64,000 bases of DNA from Anisodus tanguticus. Its lineage: Eukaryota > Streptophyta > Magnoliopsida > Solanales > Solanaceae. The notes beneath the pieces were generated by a model. That model saw only the letters and a program-made list of their open reading frames with translations. It searched no databases and was not told the origin of the DNA. Position 1 is the stretch's first letter, and every line of letters begins with the position of its first letter. Shown here in pieces: positions 11,311-20,103 of the stretch. The DNA is taken from the NCBI GenBank assembly GCA_034509755.1, contig CM067555.1:10316142-10380141 (forward strand), read 5' to 3'. Both the position numbers and the translations under genes were made by a program.

Positions 11311-11500
11311 CCCTTCTCGGCCTTCCGATTCAGCTGTCACCTCTCGGCCAACGCCCTCTCTTCTCGACACCACTGCCTTATCTCGACCCCACCTCCTTAC
11401 TCCCGGTCCTATTCCCGATCCCGCTACCACATCTCAACCCTCCTTTTCCAATCCCGTCCAACCCCCTGCGGTACTCCGATGGACAATAGAAACCCATGCT

Positions 11501-12350
11501 ATGCATGGTATTTCCAAACCCAAATGGCTATTTAACTTGTCCATTTTGGTTTCCCCTTCACATTTTCCTCGCAACCCAAAAGATACCTTGTCCGATCCTA
11601 ATTGGAAAAATGCAATGATTGATGAATATAATGTTCTTATTGAAAATAAAATGTGTGATCTAGTACCCCGTCCTCCTGATCTAATATTATTTGGTCTATG
11701 TAGATTTTTTGACATAAAAAGAAATCTGATGATTATTTTGAGAGGCATAACGTCCTTTAGGTGATGAAAAGTCTCAACGGGTGGGAGTGGATTGTGATGA
11801 AACTTTCAGCCCGGTGGTGAAACCGGCGACCATTCGGACCATTATCAACATTGTGTTGTCCAAATCTTACCATATTCATCAGTTTGATGTCAAAAATGCT
11901 TTCTTGTATGAGAAACTTTATGAAACCGTGTATATGCATCAGGCTATGGGATTCAGGGACTCGGTTAATCCAGATTGTGTGTGTCATTTAAAGAAATCAC
12001 TCTATGGACTGAAACATGCTCCTCGTGCATGGTATCAACAGTTTGCTGATTTTGTATCTTCTATCATTTTTTCACATAGCAAATCTGATCATTCACTGTT
12101 CATCTATAGCAAGGGTAATGACATAGCATACATCCTATTATATGTTGATAATATCATCATCACTACATCTTCTAATGCATTTCGCCGATCCATTATGTCA
12201 CTCATTGCCTCTGAGTTTGCTATGAATGATTTGCCCCCCCCCCTCCTAAGCTATTTTTTGGGCATTGTTGTTACGAGACATGCAAGTGGCTTATTTATTT
12301 GTCAAGGGAATTACGTCGAAGAGATCCTTGACCGATTAGGCATGACGTCT
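11501..12350 (+). pseudogene. E3 reverse transcriptase (YVDN active site)
   Basis: The RT begins near 11580 (LSDPNWKNAMIDEYN) and breaks near 11700-11780, after which a long open frame covers VGVDCDETFSPVVKPATIR, QFDVKNAFLYEKLYETVYM and SLYGLKHAPRAWY. The catalytic YVDD reads YVDN (12141-12152), which removes one of the two adjacent metal-binding aspartates. A C run at about 12236-12243 gives an odd run of four prolines. Confidence 0.87.
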
Positions 12351-13160
12351 TGCAAACCGGCCCACACACCGGTGGACACTAATTCCAAACTCAGTGCCTC
12401 TTTAGGTTCTCTGTATGCCGACCTGACTCACTATCGCAGTTTAGCAAGAGCATTACAATATCTCACTTTCACAAGACCAGATATATCCTATGCCGTGCAA
12501 CAATTATGCTTACATATGTACAACCTGACGGATGAACATATGAATGCACTCAATCGTATTTTGCTCTATGTACAAGGTACTCTTCACTTTGGCCTACACA
12601 TGTACAAATCCACACTCTTTGGTCTCACGTATTACTCTAACGTTAACTAGGGTGGTTGTCCAGACACTCATCGATCCACGTCAGGTTACTGTGTCTTCCT
12701 CGGAGATAACTTGATTTCTTGGTCTTCTAAAAGACAACTTACTCTGTCTCGATCCAGTGCCGAAGTCGAGTACAGAGGAGTAGCGAATGTTGTTTCTGAG
12801 TCTTGTTGGATACGTAACCTTCTGCTGGAACATCATTGCCCAATCCACAAGGCTACATTGGTCTACTGTGATAATGTCAGTGCGATATATCTCTCCGGCA
12901 ATCCCGTTCAACATCAGCGCACTAAACACATTGAAACGGATATTCACTTTGTATGTGAAAAAGTGACTTGTGGACAAGTTCGTGTCCTTCATGTTCCTTC
13001 CCGGTATCAGATTGCTGCTATATTTACTAAAGTACTTCCTAGCATACTCTTTGATGATTTCCGAGCCAGTCTCAGCGTACGAGAACCTCCCGCTTCGACT
13101 GCGGAGTGTGATAGAATATTACAAGAATATTCCCGTATCATTGTATATCTTTTATATTAG
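12351..13160 (+). pseudogene. E3 RNase H
   Basis: Connection and RNase H: FTRPDISYAVQQLCLHMY, then an in-frame TAG at 12648-12650 in place of the Trp that follows D-A-D in relatives (the first Asp has also become Asn, reading NVN), then the same frame continues with SGYCVFLGDN, LSRSSAEVEYRG, YCDNVSAIYLSGNPVQHQ and a HIETDIHFVCEKV block. It runs 52 bp into the 3' LTR before a TAG at 13158-13160. Confidence 0.85.
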
Positions 13161-13285
13161 GTAAAGTTATATTCCGATTCTAATTAAGAAGATTAATTAC
13201 TTATTTTGTAGCCATGTAAATAATTGTGTAACACTATATATATTTTACACAATAATCAATGAAATGTGGGGAACATATTCCTTTA
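13109..13285 (+). repeat. E3 3' LTR (177 bp)
   Basis: Starts TGATAGAATATTAC and ends CATATTCCTTTA, followed by the TSD GGCTC at 13286-13290. Same length as the 5' LTR with about 12% divergence. Confidence 0.92.
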
Positions 13286-13828
13286 GGCTCAAGTTACATC
13301 CTTACAAGGGAAGGGTCTTAGTTGCCTGAAATGTGCTTGCACTGCTAGAAGTGCATACCCATGAAAGTGAAAGCATCCACTTAGAGTCCGTTTGTCTTAG
13401 CTAATTAAAAGTAACTGATCAATAAGCAACATGCGCTGAGACTGATTTTAAAAATAAGCATTTACATGTTTTGATTTAAGTGTTGAATATGATAATAAAT
13501 AACTATATATAATATATTGGTAAAGTATGTGTGTTTGTGTGGGGTGGGGGAGAGGGAGGGGGTTAACTCCATAAAAGTCTTGAATCTAGACAAGTGTCTA
13601 AAAGAAAGGCTCCAAATAATGATGGCAAAAATGTTGTTCCTATGAAGTTTGTAACCGTTGTGGCTGATTTTGTTATGCTGAAGTTCATAACTCCATAAAA
13701 GTAGGTTATCAAGCTCATACCAGTTGCTATGAAAGCCATGGTGTCGATTCCCGCAATAGTTGTATGGTTAAAAATATTACCATATTAACACTCTGAAAGC
13801 CAATTATTCACATTTCACATGTTATTAA

Positions 13829-14543
13829 TGAAAGTATATTTATGTCCTAGAGACAATCTGTATTAGGACAAATGTAATTTATATACATTCGTATTATTAT
13901 TATTAATGGAGATTAATATTTTGGCATTTGCAAATTATTGAATTATTAATTGATTATTTGTAATATTCTATAATATGCATCCCTAGAGGTTACACTGTTA
14001 TTAATAGTGTGAGATATTAATATTATAACGCAACTCTTAAATAGCCTAAACTAATGATCATCGAGAATGGGATATCGATGATATGTGATAAGTTGACATG
14101 TGGTCTACATCACATCCTTAGAGGATGTAGTATGTCTCACCTGCTACGAGTAATGGCTACTCATGATGGACACATGGATACTTTAGAAGTATTGGTATAC
14201 CCTGCTGATATACCATTTGTTATACTTGTCTAAAGTATGATCAGCGTGTGGGAGATAGAAGTCCTTAGACTTGAGGTCAATACGCGCCTTGTATACAAAG
14301 TAATGTACTTTGATCCCGTCCTAAGGTCAAATGCCTTATAGGTTGAGATACGGCTTGTATTGGGTACATTATAATGTGGATTAAAGGTGGTAGTTGAGCC
14401 AAGATTAGGATTCATTCCTCAAATGTATATTCGAGAGAACACTCGGATTCTTAGTGATATTAGGTTGACTAAGTCATTGGCCAACGCAATAGACGTATTT
14501 AGAATATGGTCTAGTTGTCAACTAATATAGATGAGATACAATG
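13829..14543 (+). repeat. E4 5' LTR (about 715 bp)
   Basis: Begins TGAAAGTATATTTATGTCC. It matches 22932-23643 closely up to ATGAGATACAATG, where similarity stops abruptly. I counted about 28 substitutions and one 3-bp indel. Confidence 0.85.
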
Positions 14544-15278
14544 ATCATGCATATTGGGTTGACGGTTCCCAACTATATGTGTCATTAGTTTGCATGATGT
14601 TAAGATGTCATATTGGATATGACGTAAAAGAGTTGATCTTGGTTAAGACCCTGAATTAAAATATTCCCCAAAACTTTAAATACAAGTCTAAATTAAAACG
14701 TGTCGTCCATTATAATTGTTAGAGTGAAAAATCCTTTTCAGCGATACGAGTATTTATGCCAAAGCATTTGCTCTAAGTCTACGAGGACTCAAACTCTTTC
14801 ATAGATGTGTTTTAATGTAAAGGTAAATGATAAACTTTTATGGGTATTTACACCAAAGTGTTTGCTCACAAAGGCCAAATTTGCTTAGATACATAAACGC
14901 AGTCGTATAATGGGGTTGACTTGCTTTGACAAATCTTGGCGCCAAAGTGTCGGACTAATGTGAGGACGCATGATTAAATGTAATATTTGATCAACCAAGA
15001 GTTGCAAATAAGTTTTGCAATTGGTTTAGAACCTACCAAGATGTGTTATTGAAGTTATCAGCCAAAGCAAATGCGGAGATAGCATAGGATTAGATCTTGG
15101 CCCATTATGACCTCAATTAAAATAGGTATGTATTCTACCATGGGGTCGTAGAAGTATGTTAAAATAGTGTGAGCTAATTAAATAAAAGACCATGTTAATT
15201 AGCCTAAATGAATCTGTATAATAGGAAATAGATTTTGAGTTTGATTTCCTGTCTATCTAATTCTTCAGATTATTAAAG
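14544..15278 (+). other. E4 untranslated leader
   Basis: About 735 bp between the LTR-like repeat and the gag ATG. No coding signal and no recognisable TGGTATCAG primer site at its start. It may be a long leader, or part of a longer original LTR. Confidence 0.5.
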
Positions 15279-16643
15279 ATGTCGAGCTTATCGTTGAAAA
15301 TGTTGATTGAGATGAACAAACTTACTGGACCGAACTACCTTGACTGGCTAAGGAATTTGTGAATAGTACTGAGATAAGAGAAAATAGAATATGTGTTGGA
15401 CACGGTGTTCCCAATAGTCCCTGCGACTGACTCTGCTGAATATGCCTCTTTTGATAAGGAATCTTACCAAAAACACCTAGAAGATGCCACTTTAGCGCCG
15501 TGCGTGATGTTGTCTTCCATGTCTATGGAACTTCAGAGACAACATGAGAATATGGGGCCCAATGAGATGCTGGAACACTTGAAGAGTCTCTATGACTCAC
15601 AATCCCAGACTATGGAATATGAGTTACTAATAGAACTCTTTAAGTGTAAGCTCAATGAAGGGGGCCAGGTCTCGCAGCATGTGTTGAAAATGATAGGGTT
15701 GATAGAGAGGCTTGCTTCAATTGGAATGAAGCTTGAAAAGAATATCGCTACCACCCTCATCCCGAACTCTCTCCCTCGTTATTTTGAGAACTTCATAGTG
15801 AATTTCAATATGAATGGAATGAAGTCGACTCTGGCGGAGCTGCATAACATGCTCAAGACCTTTGAGTCTTCCACCTCCAAAGGCAAAGTTGTGCTCATGG
15901 TGAGCTCTTTTAGCCGACCCAAGACGAAAGGCAAGGAATGACAGAAGAAGAAGGGCAAAGCAGTCGCTGCTCCCTCAGCTATGAAGCCTAAGGGAGGTGT
16001 GAAGAAGAAGGTAAATCCGGCTAAGGATGAATGCCTCAACTTCCACAAGAAGGGCCATTGGAAGAAGGACTGCACAGCAGCAGGAGGAGTAAAAGTACCA
16101 GGTGCTCCTACCTTTGGTGGACAAGGTATGTACGTCATTGAAATAAATATGTCTATAAATAACTCTCATTCCTGGGTATTGGATACCGCTTATGGCTCAC
16201 ACATTTGTACAAATGTGCAGGGGCTAACTGATAGCAGGAAGGTTGGACCAAGGGAGGTAGACCTACACGTTGGAAATGGAGCTCGAGTAGATGCTGAGCG
16301 CATAGGGACTTATAGATTAAATTTACCTTCCGGCTATTGTTTAGTGTTGAATGATTGCTTCTATGTACCCTCGTTAACGAGGAATATCATTTCTATCCCA
16401 GTTTTGGACATGGAGGGTTTTTCCTCGTATATTTATAATGGCAGTCAAGTATTTTCTTTTGATAATATTATATATGGAACTGTTCCTCTTGTGGATGGAT
16501 TATATACACTAAACTGTAGTCGAGAAATATTCCATGTACAAAATAAATAAGCCAAGATAAGTAATAGAAACTCTACCTACCTATGACACTGCAGACTTGG
16601 TCATATCAACGAATCAAGGATAGTAAGATTGAGGAAGTTAGAC
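15279..16643 (+). pseudogene. E4 gag and protease (nonsense-bearing)
   Basis: One uninterrupted reading frame from the ATG at 15279 to the E5 insertion, spoiled only by stops: TGA 15360, TAA 15375, TGA 15939, TAA 16548 and a TGA in place of Trp near 16584. It starts MSSLSLKMLIEMNKLTGPNY, typical of a copia gag. The CCHC knuckle reads CLNFHKKGHWKKDC near 16032-16073, with the second Cys changed to Phe. The protease reads WVLDTAYGSH near 16170, where relatives have DTG, so Gly is replaced by Ala. The gag-pre-integrase motif HCRLGHINESRI ends just before the hAT element. Confidence 0.87.
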
Positions 16644-16850
16644 TAAGGGTGGCCAGTGGGCCGGGCTCGGGACCGGCGAGCCAGGTTTGGCTGGATTGGG
16701 TCGTGGCAGGACGGGGGAAAGGGCGTGATCGGGTCGGGTCGGGTCAGGCGGGATCGGGATAGGCGAGATTTGCCGAAGTCCCACCCCGATCCCGATCCCG
16801 ATCCCGTCGGGATTGGGTCGGGTAGGGATTAGGATCCCGGGAGGTTTTTT
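16644..16850. repeat. E5 left TIR and GC-rich subterminal array
   Basis: The terminal repeat runs into tandem and inverted copies of GGGTCGGG / CCCGATCC motifs to about 16850, ending in a T run. hAT transposases often bind short repeats in subterminal DNA, so these are candidate transposase-binding sites; this is inference from position and repetition. Confidence 0.7.
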
Positions 16851-17068
16851 TTTTTGCACTTAATTTAAAAAATGACATATATATAAAAAAAACCAGTAAT
16901 TAAACAAGACAAGATAGTGTAATAAAAACATTCCAAGGTTGTTTTTATGCCTCTTATATTATTTAATAGACATGATTTTTTTGTAATACAAATACAATTG
17001 TCAAAATTGTAACTTTGTGGTGTTGTTCAAAAGTTGCAAATTACATAGTAAAAGTGCAATTAAAAAAA

Positions 17069-19480
17069 TTACATTTTGAATAAAACCTGTTCTAGTTTCT
17101 TGATAATTTCCTGTGGTTCTTCGGTTGGAATTGGTATTTGTTGATCAAATTGCTCCACATCGCTTCCACCACCTTCGGATAAGATTTCATTGTAGTTTTC
17201 GTCTTCTACTTCGTTGATCTCCGGTTCACCGCACCTTCTCCGCTCCGCTCATATCCAATCTCTGAATAATACTACAATCTCCAAGCCGTCTCCGGCTAAT
17301 GAGTGTCTGTGCTCTCCTATTTGATATATGCCGGCAGAAAAAGCGATTCAGACGCCGTTGATGACGCTTGAATGTTCAAAACATCTCGGGCCATCATTGA
17401 AAGTGTCAGAAAGGTCTTGTCATTCCCCCTCCAGTATTTTAGCAAGTCTTCACGTCCTTCTTCATTGAGAACTGCTTGGTATGGTACAGAACCCTGCAAA
17501 ATAAAAATATCGAACTCGCTAATTTGGTTAGTAGAGGTACGACCGCACATTCTATTTCTGAGGCTTTCAATACTAGCCGCAGAAACAACATGTCTTTTGT
17601 GAGGTTGTGTTGAAGAAGAAGAAGATGGTATGGAAGACAGTAGGTTACTAGCACTTTCTTGTTGTTAAAACCTATATACTTTTTTGCATTCGTCTTCTGC
17701 GCTAGACAACACTTCTTTAGTTTGTTCAATAGGTGGTGGGTGATTTGGATTTTTGGGACTTGGAGGTGGTAGTACTTCTATACAATCGTAAATAGTTTCA
17801 GTAAGTGATTTAGTACCGTCTATTTTAATAGTCAGATTTAATACAACATCAATAATATAAATACTGGGAATAGGAATAAAATATTTTTTTAATAGCTGCC
17901 TTATAAGCTGGTTTTTCTATATATTCAGTAAGTAATAAAAATATTAGAGCTATATAAAACAATATAGTTGAAATAGTAGGATAATATATATCGAAAAATT
18001 CTTTTATTGCTTGAAAAAATTTCTCTAAAAATACAATATGTTTAGAAAATTTTCCCCAATCGCTATCTACAACCGTATCAACTGGATTTTGACTATGAGA
18101 GTTAAAAATAAAGTTATAGGTTTTCTATAGTCATAAGCAACAAGTAGCTGCTCGTATAAAGAATTCCACCAAGTGGATACTTCTTCTGAAATTTTTCTAT
18201 AAGGTAGTTGGCAATCGTGACAAATTTTTTTATATTCTTTTCTTCGTTGTATTCTATTATTTTTAAAAATAAAGTTTATAGAAAATTATATTTTACTACG
18301 AATGTCTTCAAAAAGTGATAGACCATCCTTTACAATTAAGTTATATATATGGCACATACATTTTATATGAAAATGATCTAGAAAAGATGGAGTTAAACTA
18401 TTTTTTAAAATTGTAATAGCGTAATTGTTAGAAGAAGTGTTATCTAATGTAATAGTCATAATTTTATCAGTTATTCCGTAATAATCGCACACTTGATAAA
18501 TATTTTCTGCAATAAAAGTACCAGTGTGCCTATCATCTATTTATCTATACGCTAAGATACGTTTTTGCATAGACCACATAATCTATCCAATGACAAGTTA
18601 CCGTTAAATAATCATGGCCGTTAGTACTACGACCTATATCAGAAATAATAGCCACTTTGCCATTAAAATGATATAATGAAAAACGTAAATATTGTTGATA
18701 TTCATTTGCGAATTTAAATACATCTCTCTTAACAGTTGATCTAGGAAAACCGTTAAAAGCAGGATTATACATATCTCTAATGTAATGAATAAAACCGGGA
18801 GATGAAGGAAATGAAAAAGGCAAACCCTCCACAATAACTAATTTTGCTATTGCTTCTCTATCTCTATGTTTATTGTATTTAGGGCCTACAATTACCCCTG
18901 TCATAGGGTTAATTTGACATTGTACTTGGTCCGGGACAATATCAATATGTGAACCTTGTCCCGATGGAGCAGACGTTTGCGCACCCGATTTTGAAGCCTC
19001 GTATTGGGCATACCTAGCTGGATGAGCCCTTGCTACGTGTCTCATTAAACCCCCCGTCCCACCGTGACCTTTTCCAGTTTTAAATTTTAAAACATCTTTA
19101 CAAATTTTACATCTAGCTACTTGATTCTCTACGTCCCTATCAAAAAATGTCCATGCATCTGATTTTAATGGTCGTTTTGTTGGACCTCGTCTCATACTAG
19201 GGGGAATATGAGGTATTTCAGTTGAAGGTGCACTAGTGGGTGTGTTGTCATCTACATTAGTGGGTGTATCATCTAGATCATCGTCTAAATTAAAGTCTTC
19301 TTGAGTTCCAGAAAATAGCTCCTCGTCTAAATTTGATGGTATTGTAGGAAAATATTCAGTAACAACAAAATAATCCTGTGTAGGAATATGATTCTATCTA
19401 GAAATAGGACTCTTTCCCTTGTTGCCCCTACTAGAAGAAGCATGACCCCTACTCGTAAGCATACGTTTAAATCCTTCCAT
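17069..19480 (-). pseudogene. E5 hAT transposase (broken)
   Basis: Begins at the ATG at 19480 (MEGFKRMLTSRGHASSS). Pieces in order: an acidic N-terminal region with an in-frame TAG after SPISR; a BED zinc finger at about 19150-19020 (WTFFDRD, CKIC, then LMRHVARAH giving the Cys pair and His pair); the open frame down to 18545; TLDNTSSNNYA and HIKCMCHIYNLIVKDGL (18470-18300); a degenerate VSTWWNSLYEQL block near 18165; and the C-terminal dimerisation region (YWRGNDKTFLTLSMMARDVL, STASESLF) at about 17450-17330, ending at TAA 17069. Stops and frameshifts are spread through the last two-thirds. It is of the Ac-like superfamily type. Confidence 0.88.
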
Positions 19481-19914
19481 TATAAATTTATAATTACACT
19501 AATAAATAATTAAAGTAAATAAAATTAAGTGCGCTAAATAAAATAAACATACAATAATAATTTAATGAAGGAACAAATGTACCAAACGTCGACATGTAAT
19601 CGAGAGGTTGAAAATTGAAACTTTGCTCGATGGAAGATCCTCAAGCTAGTTGCCAACTTCACTCCCAAATGAATAAATAAAATTGAATATTTAGTAGACA
19701 ATGTAGACTTGAGAGATTGTAGGAAGATTTGTGAGAAAGATGAAGAGAAAATGAGGTATTTATAGTTGAAAATTGGGTTAAAGTGTAAATATAATAACTT
19801 ATGAGTTAAAAATAAATATTAAGGGGGTAGGGGGGTTGGGGGAGGCCAAAAATGGACTTTGCACAACGTCCAAAATGTAAAATGGTTGTTGGTGCAATGA
19901 CTATTTTTGCAAAA

Positions 19915-20095
19915 GGGGGGGGGGGGGGGGGCGGGATCGGATCGGGACAGGCAGGCCTGGGCCGGGATGGGTCGGAATGAAACCATGTCCTGTTACCGCA
20001 TTTTTTTTAAATAGTCGGGTTCGAGGCAGGAACGGGACGGTGTCGGGGCGGGACCGGGCCGGTACCAGGCCGACCCGGCCCACTGGCCAACCTTA
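19915..20095. repeat. E5 right TIR, GC-rich subterminal array and G17 run
   Basis: A run of 17 consecutive G (19915-19931) is followed by copies of GGATCGG, CGGGACGG and GGGCCGG up to the right terminal repeat. It mirrors the composition of the left end. Confidence 0.7.
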
Positions 20096-20103
20096 AGTTA
20101 GAC

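Larger units (their letters stand above)
8485..13285 (+). mobile_element. E3: old complete Ty1/copia element
   Basis: Two 177-bp LTRs (8485-8661, 13109-13285) with TSD GGCTC at 8480-8484 and 13286-13290, both perfect. Interior order is gag, protease, integrase, RT, RNase H. The LTRs differ at about 22 positions by my count (about 88% identity), making this the oldest datable copia insertion here. All ORFs are fragmented. It is inserted in plus orientation in the minus-strand NPF pseudogene; taking it out joins the NPF pieces at 13291 and 8484, next to two TGA codons. Confidence 0.94.
5925..13765 (-). pseudogene. NRT1/PTR (NPF) family transporter pseudogene
   Basis: NPF proteins are 12-helix plasma-membrane or tonoplast proton symporters for nitrate, peptides or hormones. 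Minus-strand pieces in order: about 13765-13560 (MAFIATGMSLITYFYGVMN, then SATTVTNFIGTTF), 13385-13291 (LRPFPCKDVT), 8484-7987 (LSLVAIGTSGVKAAAPPLG, ADQYDEKDP, then FVVWISENQGWDWSF and SPLTRIMQVFVVALR), 7900-7258 (GPWRLCTVTQFEEAKIVVR, DMFTFVG) and 6138-5925 (NLNKDKLDYFY to the C-terminus, stop at 5927-5925). A short intron with GT..AG ends seems to lie near 7980-7920. The text most resembles the NPF4 subgroup. It is dead: two TGA codons next to the E3 insertion point, TAA and TAG elsewhere (TAG replacing Trp near 6085), several frameshifts, and the two insertions E3 and E2. The first exon is not seen and may lie beyond E4 or be lost. Confidence 0.9.
16644..20095 (-). mobile_element. E5: hAT DNA transposon, autonomous type, decayed
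   Basis: A 3,452-bp element with terminal inverted repeats TAAGGGTGGCCAGTGGGCC (left, 16644 on) and TAAGGTTGGCCAGTGGGCC (right, read inward from 20095), one mismatch in 19 bp. It is flanked by a perfect 8-bp duplication AGTTAGAC at 16636-16643 and 20096-20103, the hAT hallmark; deleting the element and one TSD rejoins the E4 reading frame across RKLDYLELFDL. The single gene, a hAT transposase, is on the minus strand. GC-rich subterminal arrays lie next to both ends. Confidence 0.95.
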
